A stretch of DNA of 64,000 bases from Rathayibacter oskolensis (GTDB lineage Bacteria > Actinomycetota > Actinomycetes > Actinomycetales > Microbacteriaceae): assembly GCF_900177245.1 (NCBI RefSeq), contig NZ_FXBM01000001.1, positions 124,001 through 188,000 on the forward strand. The letters run 5' to 3'. Positions 1 through 8,048 of this stretch are shown here, one piece after another (within the stretch, counting starts at the first letter, position 1; each line of letters begins with the position of its first letter). The notes beneath the pieces were generated by a model. It was not told where the DNA came from, did not search any database, and saw only the letters and a list, made by a program, of their open reading frames with translations. The translations under genes were made by a program, and so were the position numbers.

Positions 1-136
1 CCGGGCGCGTCCCCGGCGAGCGCGCTTCGAGGGCGTGCAGCCGGGCGAGCGCCCCGGGGTCCTCGGTGATGTCCGGACTCCGTCCGTAGGCCCGTCGCCG
101 CAGCTCCGCGAGCTCGTCCCGCTGTGGATCGTCCAT
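1..136 (-). CDS. N-terminal part of a small unknown protein, cut by the window edge
   Basis: The frame begins with ATG at 136 on the minus strand and stays open to the window edge, giving about 45 residues starting MDDPQRDELAELRRRAYG. It is charged, probably helical, and rich in Leu, Ala and Arg. No catalytic motif or membrane segment is visible and I do not recognise the family. It is divergent to the kinase gene that starts at 193, with 56 bases between them. Codon use (G or C in the third position) supports a real gene, but only the amino end is present. Confidence 0.5.
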   Translation of the reverse strand, partial: MDDPQRDELAELRRRAYGRSPDITEDPGALARLHALEARSPGTRP

Positions 137-192
137 CCTCCGGATTCTGTCAGCGATGGGCTCGGCTGCGCCGCGCCGCCTAGGCTGCGGCC

Positions 193-1077
193 ATGATCGC
201 CGTTCCGCAGTCCTTCCGGGCGATGCCGAGATGGTGGGGCGACGAGCGGGGCCGCGCGTGGCTCGACGAGCTTCCCCGGATCGTCGAGAGCCGGTGCTCG
301 AGCTGGGGTCTCGACATCGACGGCGAGCCCTTGCACGGCTCGAACGCGCTCGTCGTTCCGGTGCGGCGCGGGCGCGAGGCGGCGGTCCTCCGCCTCGCTC
401 CGCCCGGGGACGACGTGTCGAGCGAGCTGGCCGCACTGACGCACTGGGACGGCCGCGGAGTCGTGCGGCTCCTCGACTCGGCGCCGGAGGCCGGGGCCTC
501 GCTCCTCGAGCGGCTCGACCACACGCGTTCCCTGCTCGCCGAGCCGCTCCACACGGCGGTCGTGACGCTGGGGGAGCTGACGCGCCTGCTGGCGGTGCCC
601 GCGCCGACGAGCGCGCCCAGCACGCGGGTCATCGCCCGGGAGGAGTCGGTCGCCTTCCCCGCCGAGTGGGAGGCGCTCGGCCGCCCCACCTCCCGCGCCC
701 TGCTCGACGCGGCGACGGGTGCCGCCTCCTGGCTCGGAGATCGTCACGCACCGCCGCTGTCGGTCGACGGCGATCTGCACTTCGAGCAGGTCCTCGCGGG
801 GAGCCGCTCGCCCTGGGTGGTGGTCGATCCCGTGCTGCTGCAGGGCGATCCGGAGTACGACCTCGGACGGATCCTCTGGTCGCGACTCGACGAGCTCGAG
901 CAGGACGCGGACGTGCACCGCGCCTTCGAGGGTTTCGTCGCGGCCGCCGAGGTGCCTCCGGAGCGGGCGCGGGCCTGGGTCCTCGTGCGCTCGATGTCGT
1001 ACCTGCTCTGGGGGCTCCGGCACGGTCTGACCCTCGACCCGCCGAAGTGCGAGCGCCTGCTGCGGCTCTTCGCCTGA
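193..1077 (+). CDS. Aminoglycoside 6-phosphotransferase / hydroxyurea kinase family protein
   Basis: This 294-residue protein has the APH(6) (streptomycin 6-kinase / hydroxyurea phosphotransferase) layout. The catalytic loop is DGDLHFEQVL around residues 192-201, and the metal-binding stretch VVDPVLLQGDPEYDLGR follows at about 209-225. The family transfers phosphate from ATP to a small hydroxylated compound in the cytoplasm. Two usually conserved positions differ: the loop starts with Asp instead of His, and the Mg-contacting Asn (HGDLHxxN) is Gln199. The gene therefore may not confer antibiotic resistance. A TAGGCT box at 181-186 lies 6 bases before the ATG, and no Shine-Dalgarno is seen, so a leaderless message is likely. 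The family is fairly sure; the substrate is unknown. Confidence 0.75.
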   Translation: MIAVPQSFRAMPRWWGDERGRAWLDELPRIVESRCSSWGLDIDGEPLHGSNALVVPVRRGREAAVLRLAPPGDDVSSELAALTHWDGRGVVRLLDSAPEAGASLLERLDHTRSLLAEPLHTAVVTLGELTRLLAVPAPTSAPSTRVIAREESVAFPAEWEALGRPTSRALLDAATGAASWLGDRHAPPLSVDGDLHFEQVLAGSRSPWVVVDPVLLQGDPEYDLGRILWSRLDELEQDADVHRAFEGFVAAAEVPPERARAWVLVRSMSYLLWGLRHGLTLDPPKCERLLRLFA

Positions 1078-1120
1078 GCCCGCCCGGGAGCGTGCGCCGC
1101 GTTGGTAGAGTCGCGAGGCC

Positions 1121-1498
1121 ATGGGCGGATCACAGAGCAGAGGCGCCGTCGTCGCCGCGATCGTCGTCGTCGGACTGCTCGCGGTGCTGTACCTCGGGCG
1201 ACTCGGCGTGCTCTTCGTGGGGGCGACCGAGGGCGACGTCCCGCCCGCCTCGTCGATCGGCCTCCCCGCCGGGAGCGAGGTCGTCCGCGAGAGCGTCGAG
1301 TGCGCCTCGGGCGGATGCTGGTCCCTCCTCGCGGTCCGGCCGCCGGAGGGCATGTCGCCGGAGGAGTTGTCGAGCGAGCTGGGCGCGCGCCTCCCCGGCT
1401 CGTTCTGGGACCCGCGGACGATCTCGCTGAGCTCGGACCCGCAGGGACGGCTCCTCGTCGTCCGCGCCGACTACTGGACGCGCGAGTCAGCGCCCTGA
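1121..1498 (+). CDS. Small single-pass membrane protein, unknown function
   Basis: A 125-residue protein. After a short N-terminal stretch, residues about 8-27 form one hydrophobic helix, followed by an extracytoplasmic domain of about 95 residues with a close cysteine pair in CASGGC that may form a disulfide. I do not recognise the family. A TAGAGT box at 1106-1111 sits 9 bases before the ATG, consistent with a leaderless transcript. It follows the kinase gene by 43 bases on the same strand and is convergent with the epimerase gene. Confidence 0.6.
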   Translation: MGGSQSRGAVVAAIVVVGLLAVLYLGRLGVLFVGATEGDVPPASSIGLPAGSEVVRESVECASGGCWSLLAVRPPEGMSPEELSSELGARLPGSFWDPRTISLSSDPQGRLLVVRADYWTRESAP

Positions 1499-1559
1499 TC
1501 CTCCGTGATCGGAGGCGCGATGCCGTCCCCCGTCGGCCTCCTCGTCGCCGGCCGCGTCG

Positions 1560-2555
1560 TCAGAGCGCGCGCGGCCGGTAGGCCTCGATCAGCGAGTCGA
1601 ACAGGGCGTTCATCCGCTCGTCGACCACCCGGCGCGCCGGGTCTGCGTCGTACCACTCGACGATCTCGCGCGCACCGTCGCTGAAGCGGACGGAGGGGGA
1701 GTAGGCCGGGACGAGACTCCGGATCTTCGCGTTGTCGAAGACCATCGAGTGGGCCTTGTCGCCGATGATGCCGGCTCCGAGCGCCGGGTCGGCCGCAGCG
1801 ATCGCGTCGGAGGCGATATGCACGATCCTCGCCTCGACTCCCGCGGCGGCGGCGAGGGCCTGGTGGATCCTGTCCCAGGTCGGCGTCTCGTCGCCCGTGA
1901 TGTGGAAGGCCTCGCCGATCGCGGCGGTCGCTCCGAAGAGCCCGACCAGCCCGACCGCGACGTCGTCGGTGTGCGTGAGCGTCCAGAGCGAGGTGCCGTC
2001 TCCCGGGACGACCACCTCGAGACCGCGGCGCATCCGGTCGACGACCGTCCAGCCTCCGTCGACGGGGAGCGAGGTTCGGTCGTACGTGTGCGAGGGCCGC
2101 ACGATCGTGACCGGGAAGCCGGTGCGGCGGTACTCGTCGACGAGGAGGTCCTCGCAGGCGATCTTGTCGCGCGAGTACTGCCAGAACGGGTTGCGCAGCG
2201 GCGTGGACTCGGTGATCGGCAGCCGGTTCGGCGGCGTCTGATAGGCCGACGCCGAGCTGATGAAGACGTACTGGCCCGTGCGCCCGGCGAACAGGTCGAT
2301 GTCCTGCTGCACGTGCTCGGGAGTGAACGCGGCGAACTCGACGACGACGTCGAACTGCTCGTCGCCGAGCGCCGCGCGCACCGACTCGGCATCGCGGATG
2401 TCGCCCTGCAGTTCGCGGACGCCGTCCGGTACGGGACGCACGGCCGTCGTCCCGCGGTTGAGGACGGTGACGTCGAAGCCGACCCCGAGGGATCGGACGA
2501 CGCACGCCGAGCTGATGATCCCGGTCCCACCGATGAACAACACGCTGAGAGTCAT
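1560..2555 (-). CDS. NAD-dependent epimerase/dehydratase (extended SDR)
   Basis: A 331-residue extended short-chain dehydrogenase. The Rossmann motif GGTGIIS is at residues 9-15 and the catalytic YSRDK (Tyr127, Lys131) has correct spacing. It resembles nucleotide-sugar epimerases of the CSP41-like branch. It probably oxidises or epimerises a sugar or sugar nucleotide using NAD(P) in the cytoplasm; the substrate cannot be read. The start is the ATG at 2555, preceded by AGAAGG. The 226 bases upstream, up to the MFS gene end, hold no clear feature. Confidence 0.8.
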   Translation of the reverse strand: MTLSVLFIGGTGIISSACVVRSLGVGFDVTVLNRGTTAVRPVPDGVRELQGDIRDAESVRAALGDEQFDVVVEFAAFTPEHVQQDIDLFAGRTGQYVFISSASAYQTPPNRLPITESTPLRNPFWQYSRDKIACEDLLVDEYRRTGFPVTIVRPSHTYDRTSLPVDGGWTVVDRMRRGLEVVVPGDGTSLWTLTHTDDVAVGLVGLFGATAAIGEAFHITGDETPTWDRIHQALAAAAGVEARIVHIASDAIAAADPALGAGIIGDKAHSMVFDNAKIRSLVPAYSPSVRFSDGAREIVEWYDADPARRVVDERMNALFDSLIEAYRPRAL

Positions 2556-2781
2556 GACTGACCTGGCCTTCTGAGAGGAGTGGACGGGATGCGCGCGCGA
2601 TCGCGTCGGCCCCCCGTTTCGGCGACATCGTCGTTCGCCTCACTCGATTCCCTCACATCGGAGGCGCGCGCGCCGAATCCGACCGGTCGCCACGCCGAGC
2701 GGGCGGGACTCAGCGGTCCGCAACCGTCGATGATGAGGCCACCGTCAAGGCCTGCTCGGCTAGGGCGAACGCTCAGCGCGT

Positions 2782-4212
2782 TCAGGCGCCGTTGCGCAAC
2801 CGCACCGTCGGCAGCATCACCAGCGCCCCGAGCGCCACTGCCGCCGCCGCCGCCGACAGCGCGAACACCAGCGGCAGCCCGAGCGCGTACGCCTCCGCCT
2901 CCGTCGCCCCGGCCTGCGTCAGCACTCCGATCCGCGCCGACAGCGCCGCTCCGTACCCCACCAGCCCGACGGTGCCGCCGAGCGTGAAGAAGAACACGAT
3001 CGCCGCGCTCACCGAGCCGGTCCGCCCCGGAGGCGCCACGGTCTGCGCCGCGAGGACGAGGTTCTGCAGCGACATGCCGAGGCCGGCCGAGAGCAGCAGG
3101 GCGCCGGTCAGCGCGAGGGGCAGCGGAGCGAGGGGCGCCAGGGCGAGGGCGGCGTTGCCGACGAGCATGGCCGCCGCCGCGAGGAGCAGCACGCCCTTCA
3201 CACGCCCGCGCCTCGTGATCGCCCGGCCGGCGGCGAAGGAGGCGATCACCGCGCCGACCGCCATCGGCGCCAGCAGCAGACCGGCCGGCGCGGGATCGAT
3301 GCCGAGCCCGATCTGGAGGTACTGCGTGACGAAGACCGAGCCTCCGAAGAGCGTCGAACCGAGCAGCACGGCGGCCACCGCGCACACCAGCGGCACGCGC
3401 GACGCCAGCAGGCGCAGCGGGATGATCGGCGCGGCCACCCGGAGCTCGACGATCACGAGGGCGATCAGGGCGAGCAGCCCGAACGACCCGAACGCCGTGA
3501 AGGCCACGCCCGTCGCGCCCTCGCCGACGAGGGTCAGCGCGATCAGCGCCGAGGGGATCCCCGTCGCGATCAGCAGCGCGCCGGCGTAGTCGGTCCGCCC
3601 GCCGCGCGCGGCGACGGGGAGGCGCACGTGCAGGGTCGCGGTCAGCACCGCGAAGGAGGCGACGGCGAGCGGCAGCGCGACGACGAAGCACCAGCGCCAG
3701 CCGAGCGACTGCACCACGACGCCTCCGACGATCGGGCCGAGGATGGTCGCCGAGGTCTGCAGCGCCTGCAGCGAGCCGTTCACGCGGCCGCGCTCGCGCT
3801 GCGGGACGAGCAGGGCGACGGCCGCGATCGACACGGCGGCGGTGCCTCCGAGGCCCACGCCCTGCACGGCGCGGCCGGTCAGCAGCACGGCGGTGGTCGG
3901 GGCGAGGGCGGCGAGCACCGATCCGGCGATGAAGAGGCCGATGGCGCACTGCAGGATCCGCTTCGGCGCCACCAGATCGGCGAGGCGGCCCCAGAGCGGA
4001 GTCGTCGCGGTGTTGCCGAGGATCGTGGCGGCGACGAGCCAGGTCGAGAGGCCGGCGGCTCCCTCCAGCGACCGCATGACGGTCGGGACGCTGGTCGCGA
4101 CGATCGTGGCCGACAGGCCGGCGACGAACTGCGCGATCATCAGCCCCGCGAGGGGCCAGCGGGCACCGCGGAGCGACGGCGGCGCCTCCCGGACGGCAGT
4201 GCCGGCGGTCAC
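2782..4212 (-). CDS. MFS drug-efflux transporter (EmrB/QacA, DHA2 type)
   Basis: This 476-residue protein has about 14 hydrophobic segments. DHA2 signatures include LWGRLADLVAPKR after the second helix and the motif C stretch ILGPIVGGVVVQSLGWRW. It should export a small molecule using the proton gradient. It starts with GTG at 4212, only 4 bases after the stop of the alpha/beta hydrolase gene, so it is the last cistron of the monooxygenase operon (7687 to 2782). Export of an imported substrate's product or of a toxic intermediate fits this position. The family is clear; the substrate is unknown. Confidence 0.85.
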   Translation of the reverse strand: MTAGTAVREAPPSLRGARWPLAGLMIAQFVAGLSATIVATSVPTVMRSLEGAAGLSTWLVAATILGNTATTPLWGRLADLVAPKRILQCAIGLFIAGSVLAALAPTTAVLLTGRAVQGVGLGGTAAVSIAAVALLVPQRERGRVNGSLQALQTSATILGPIVGGVVVQSLGWRWCFVVALPLAVASFAVLTATLHVRLPVAARGGRTDYAGALLIATGIPSALIALTLVGEGATGVAFTAFGSFGLLALIALVIVELRVAAPIIPLRLLASRVPLVCAVAAVLLGSTLFGGSVFVTQYLQIGLGIDPAPAGLLLAPMAVGAVIASFAAGRAITRRGRVKGVLLLAAAAMLVGNAALALAPLAPLPLALTGALLLSAGLGMSLQNLVLAAQTVAPPGRTGSVSAAIVFFFTLGGTVGLVGYGAALSARIGVLTQAGATEAEAYALGLPLVFALSAAAAAVALGALVMLPTVRLRNGA

Positions 4213-4216
4213 GACC

Positions 4217-5023
4217 TCACGCCGGCACCCGGGTGCCGACCGCCTCGAGCACGGCGGCGGTGAACTCTCGAGGGGCGCGCCTCGGGAACTGTCCGCTCAC
4301 CGGCATCTCGACGACGCGGGTGCCGGGCATGTCGGTGAACTCGATCGGGATGTCGAGGGTCATCCGCGCCCACGGCGGGCGCAGCACGGTGAGCTCGACG
4401 CCCGCCTCGACCAGCGCGAGGTTGTCGGCCCAGGTCTTCGCCCGCCCGCGGAACACCGCGGGGTAGATCGAGTTGTAGCGCTCGAGATTGCCGAGGGTGT
4501 CGGCGACGCAGCCCAGGAGCGCCCGCGGGTCGTCGGTGCCGTAGAGGCCGACGTTCTTCTCCCACAGGTACTGCAGCACCGAGCCGTCGGCGGTGACCGG
4601 CAGCTCGGGAGCCCAGTTCTCGGCCCAGAACTCGGTCGACTCCTCGTCGGGCTCCTCGAGGGCGTAGAGCACAGCCCGCTGCACCCGTCCGGTGCCCAGC
4701 AGCGACACGGCGATCGCCGTCGCGAGCGAGCTGCCGGTCTTCATGCCCACGGGCACGAACTCGCCGACCCCCAGCGCATCGAGCGCCTGCACGAGGATCC
4801 GCGCGTACTCGGCGAGCGGCTGCCCGGCGGGGGCCGAGTCGCTCTGACCGAAGCCGGGGGTGTCGAAGGCGAGGGTCGTCGTGTGCTCGCCGAGCGCCTC
4901 CATCACGGGCTCGTAGACGGCGGAGGTGCGGGGCGACTCGTGCAGCAGCACGATCGCCGGGCCTCCCGAGCCGCTCCTGCGGTAGTGCAGCTGACCCCAG
5001 TCGGTGTCGACGTATCCGCGCAT
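4217..5023 (-). CDS. Alpha/beta-hydrolase fold protein lacking the nucleophile serine
   Basis: A 268-residue alpha/beta-hydrolase fold with an oxyanion-type HESPRTS at 28-34 and DTPGFGQSD at 54-62. The nucleophile elbow reads GMKTG (93-97), with Lys95 where GxSxG hydrolases have Ser. From memory, a related branch has GxHTG there, so loss of Ser may be ancestral, but Lys is unusual. The gene lies between the two-monooxygenase pair and the MFS gene in one minus-strand operon, 31 bases after the 439-residue monooxygenase gene. It may act on the oxidised product without classical Ser chemistry. The start is ATG at 5023, with AGGAGAG about 5 bases ahead. Confidence 0.8.
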   Translation of the reverse strand: MRGYVDTDWGQLHYRRSGSGGPAIVLLHESPRTSAVYEPVMEALGEHTTTLAFDTPGFGQSDSAPAGQPLAEYARILVQALDALGVGEFVPVGMKTGSSLATAIAVSLLGTGRVQRAVLYALEEPDEESTEFWAENWAPELPVTADGSVLQYLWEKNVGLYGTDDPRALLGCVADTLGNLERYNSIYPAVFRGRAKTWADNLALVEAGVELTVLRPPWARMTLDIPIEFTDMPGTRVVEMPVSGQFPRRAPREFTAAVLEAVGTRVPA

Positions 5024-5054
5024 GGTCTCTCTCCTTGGGTACGGGTGGGATGTC

Positions 5055-6374
5055 TCAGAACTCGAGCAGGTTGTCGCGCAGCTGGTCGAACGAGTACTCG
5101 CGCCGCGTGAGGCCGCGCCGCTGCAGCTCCGGGACGAGGCCGTCGCAGATCTCGGCGATGAAGCGGCGGGTGACGCCGCTCGTCGAGATGAGGAAGCCGT
5201 CGCCGCCGGCGACGCGCATCATCTCCTCCATCTGGTCGGCCACCGACTCGGGAGTGCCGGCGATGACGGGGCCGTTGCCGACTCCGCGCGAGACGACCGC
5301 CTCCCGGAGCGTCTTGGTCGCGTTGCGCGAGACGAAGTCGCTGAGCTGCTGGGTGCCGTTCGTCTGCAGCTCGAGGGAGCCGAGCGGCACGTCGAGCGGG
5401 ACCTGCGCGAAGTCGATGTCGGTCGACTTCGCCATCGCGGCCAGGTGCACCTCGATGTTCTCGGCGATGTCGTCGCGGCGCAGGCGCACCCGCTCGTCCG
5501 CCTCCACCTGCGTCGACCCGACGATGGGGCCGACGCCGAAGAGCACCTTGATGTCGTCGGGGTCGCGGCCGAACGAGAGCGCGGCGGCGCGCACCTTGTC
5601 GCGGTAGGTCTTCATCGACTCGGCCGTCGCGTGGATCGCGACGATGGTGTCGGCGTACTTCGCGGCGAAGGCGATGCCGCGGGGCGATCCTCCGGCCTGC
5701 GAGATCACCGGCCGGCCCTGGGGGAGGGGCCCGGTGTTCAGGGGCCCGCGGGTGGAGTAGTGGCTGCCCCGGTAGTCGGCCCGCCGCACCTTCGTGTGGT
5801 CGGCCCAGTAACCGGTCTCGGAGTCGGCGACCACGGAGTCCGGGTCCCAGGTGTCCCAGAGGGCGATGGCCGCCTTCAGGAAGTCCTCGGCGACGTCGTA
5901 GCGCGAGTCGTGCTCGTCCATCCCGTCGAACCCGTAGTTCTGCAGCGCCCGATCGGAGGTGCCGGTCACCACGTTCACGCCCATCCGGCCGCCCGAGAGC
6001 TGGTCGATCGACGCGGAGAGCCGCGCGAGCATGTAGGGGTGGTAGGCGAAGGTGCCCGCTGTCGCGACGATCCCGAGGTGCTGGGTCGCCTGCGCGAGCA
6101 GGGTCGCGGTGACCATCGGATCCTGCCGCGGCGTCTGGAACGCGTGCTTGAGGTACAGCTCCATCGAGTCGCCGTAGCGATCGCCGACGAACGTGTTGTC
6201 CTCGATCAGCACGTAGTCGAAGCGCGCCCGCTCCATCGCCCGCGCGAGATCGACGAAGATCTCGGCCTGCTGCCACTGCGTGCCGATCGCGCCCGAGAAC
6301 TCCTGCCCCCAGGCCGGCACCGAGGTGCCGTTGAGGAACCAGCCGAGGTGGAACGGGGCGACGCCGCCGCCCAT
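5055..6374 (-). CDS. FMN-dependent monooxygenase, NtaA/SnaA/DszA family (copy 2)
   Basis: A 439-residue flavin-dependent oxidoreductase of the luciferase-like TIM-barrel fold. Family marks include APFHLGWFLNG at the N-terminus, GGRMGVNVVTGTSDRALQNYG in the middle, and VISQAGGSPRG near the phosphate-binding region. Such enzymes use FMNH2 delivered by a separate reductase plus O2 to cleave C-N, C-S or similar bonds. The ATG at 6374 shares one base with the stop of the upstream monooxygenase (TGATG), so the two are translationally coupled and may work in sequence. The open frame continues far upstream, but the overlap and homology place the start here. The reductase partner is probably the gene at 9527-10222. 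Confidence 0.85.
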   Translation of the reverse strand: MGGGVAPFHLGWFLNGTSVPAWGQEFSGAIGTQWQQAEIFVDLARAMERARFDYVLIEDNTFVGDRYGDSMELYLKHAFQTPRQDPMVTATLLAQATQHLGIVATAGTFAYHPYMLARLSASIDQLSGGRMGVNVVTGTSDRALQNYGFDGMDEHDSRYDVAEDFLKAAIALWDTWDPDSVVADSETGYWADHTKVRRADYRGSHYSTRGPLNTGPLPQGRPVISQAGGSPRGIAFAAKYADTIVAIHATAESMKTYRDKVRAAALSFGRDPDDIKVLFGVGPIVGSTQVEADERVRLRRDDIAENIEVHLAAMAKSTDIDFAQVPLDVPLGSLELQTNGTQQLSDFVSRNATKTLREAVVSRGVGNGPVIAGTPESVADQMEEMMRVAGGDGFLISTSGVTRRFIAEICDGLVPELQRRGLTRREYSFDQLRDNLLEF

Positions 6375-7687
6375 CAGAACGCCGCCAGGTTCGCCTTGAA
6401 GGTGGGCTCGTCGTAGGAGGTGCGGATGAGGCCGCGACGGCGCAGCGCCGGGGCGAGCCCGCTCGCGATCTCGTCGATGTAGCGGCGCGAGTGCGTGCGG
6501 ACCGGCTCGCCGCGGACGAGGAACCCGTCGCCTCCGACGAAGTCGACGACCTCCTCCATCTGCTCGGCGACCGAATCGGGGGTGCCGACGAGCTTCACGG
6601 ACTCGGAGGACTGGCCCATCAGCGCCTCGCGGATCGTCTTGCCCGCCGCCCGCTTCTTGAACGACGCGAGCCCCGACTGGTGCCCGTTGGTCGAGACGTC
6701 GTCGGGCAGCGGCTGATCGAGGTCGAACTGCTTGAAGTCGACCTCGGTGGTGATCGACATGATGCCGAGGACCGTCTCGATCTGGTCCTGGGTGAGCTCG
6801 TAGCGGCGGCGCGCGAGCTCGTCCGCGTCGGCCTGCGTCTCGCCGAGCACGGGCTGGATGATGTACATCACCTTCACGTCGTCCGGGTTGCGGCCGTGGG
6901 CGGCGGCGCGGGCGCGGATGTCGTCGCGGTACTCCTTCATCCCCTCCACTCCGCTGGGCTGCGAGAGCAGCACGTTCGAGTGCTTGGCGGCGAAGTCGCG
7001 ACCGGCGGGGGAGCCGCCCGCCTGGCAGAGAACGGGGTGCCCCTGCGGGCCGGCCGGGAGGTTGAGCGGCCCGCGCACCTTGAAGTACTTGCCCTCGTGG
7101 TGGATGGGGTGCACCTTCGTGTGGTCGGCGAGGACGCCGGTCTCGCGGTCGGCGATGATCGCGCCGGGCTCCCACGAGTCCCAGAGCGCCTTCACGACGC
7201 TGACGTACTCCTCGGCCATCGCGTAGCGCTCGTCGTGCGGGAGCAGATGGTCGAGGCCGTAGTTCTGGCCGGCGAGGTCCTCGGAGGAGGTGACGATGTT
7301 CCAGCCGACGCGCCCCTTGGTCAGGTGGTCCATCGTCGCCATGGTGCGGGCGAGGATGAACGGCGGGTAGAAGCTGGTCGACATCGTCGCGATGAAGCCC
7401 ATCTTCGAGGTGTGCTGCGCGAGCACGGGGAGCAGCGGCACGGGGTCGCCCTTGGGCGAGTGCAGTCCGTGCTTGAGGTCGTTCTCGGTCGTGCCGCCGT
7501 AGGTGTCCGACACGAGCGTCGAGTCCTCGAACATCATGAAGTCGAAGCCGGCCCGCTCGAGCTGCCGCGCCATGTCGATGTAGTAGTCGCCGTTGAGCCA
7601 GGTCATCGGGGTGTCGGCGGCCCAGGGGCTCTTCCACGCGGGGGTCTTGAACGGGGTGAACCAGGCGAGGTGGAACGGGGTGACCAT
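6374..7687 (-). CDS. FMN-dependent monooxygenase, NtaA/SnaA/DszA family (copy 1)
   Basis: A 437-residue paralogue of the downstream gene, with TPFHLAWFTPF at the N-terminus, KGRVGWNIVTSSEDLAGQNYG around residue 140, and PVLCQAGGSPAGRDFA. This is the NtaA/SnaA/DszA/DmoA luciferase-like group, which depends on reduced FMN. The ATG at 7687 is preceded by AAGGAG 9 bases upstream. The frame extends further upstream, but that part is compositionally non-coding. It is the first gene of the operon running down to 2782. The 361-base gap upstream should hold its promoter, but no convincing -35/-10 pair was found. The substrate is unknown. Confidence 0.85.
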   Translation of the reverse strand: MVTPFHLAWFTPFKTPAWKSPWAADTPMTWLNGDYYIDMARQLERAGFDFMMFEDSTLVSDTYGGTTENDLKHGLHSPKGDPVPLLPVLAQHTSKMGFIATMSTSFYPPFILARTMATMDHLTKGRVGWNIVTSSEDLAGQNYGLDHLLPHDERYAMAEEYVSVVKALWDSWEPGAIIADRETGVLADHTKVHPIHHEGKYFKVRGPLNLPAGPQGHPVLCQAGGSPAGRDFAAKHSNVLLSQPSGVEGMKEYRDDIRARAAAHGRNPDDVKVMYIIQPVLGETQADADELARRRYELTQDQIETVLGIMSITTEVDFKQFDLDQPLPDDVSTNGHQSGLASFKKRAAGKTIREALMGQSSESVKLVGTPDSVAEQMEEVVDFVGGDGFLVRGEPVRTHSRRYIDEIASGLAPALRRRGLIRTSYDEPTFKANLAAF

Positions 7688-8048
7688 GCGTTCGGGCTCC
7701 TTCTTCAGTCGTGCGCGGACGCGGTGCTGCCGTGCTTGCGCTCTGGAGGCCATTCCACAGGGCGCAGATTTCGCCGGGGGAGCCACGGGGTGCCGATCTG
7801 ATTGCGCGCGAGAGCGGTGGCGGGATCGGGGCCTGACCAGGGGTTCTGCTCGGTCGCGCTCGCGAATTCGCCGGGGACGCGCTGGCGGCGGGTAGCCGCC
7901 GGTCGGCGCTCGCTGCCGTATCCGCCGCGAGGGGGAGCCGGATGGGTGCAGCGGAGGTCGTTCCTCCACAGGGCTGGATGAGGGTCGGGTTGTCGGGTTC
8001 GGTGGGCGCGGCGGGTCTGGTGTCGGTGGTCGCTGGTTCAATACTGGT
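7688..8048. other. Divergent intergenic region with a G-rich tract
   Basis: This 361-base gap separates the monooxygenase operon (minus) from the DUF222/HNH gene (plus). The plus strand has G runs at 7982-7984, 7987-7989, 7995-7997 and 8004-8006 with loops of 2, 5 and 6 bases, which fits a four-run G-quadruplex pattern; a fifth run is at 8013-8015. A TTCAAT box (8037-8042) lies 6 bases before the HNH start. No gene, terminator or clear operator is seen in the rest. Confidence 0.5.

Noticed and set aside
2556-2781. Small gene between the epimerase and MFS genes
   Set aside because: No frame has a ribosome-binding site and coding-like codon pattern; the gap appears to be a promoter region without a clear site.
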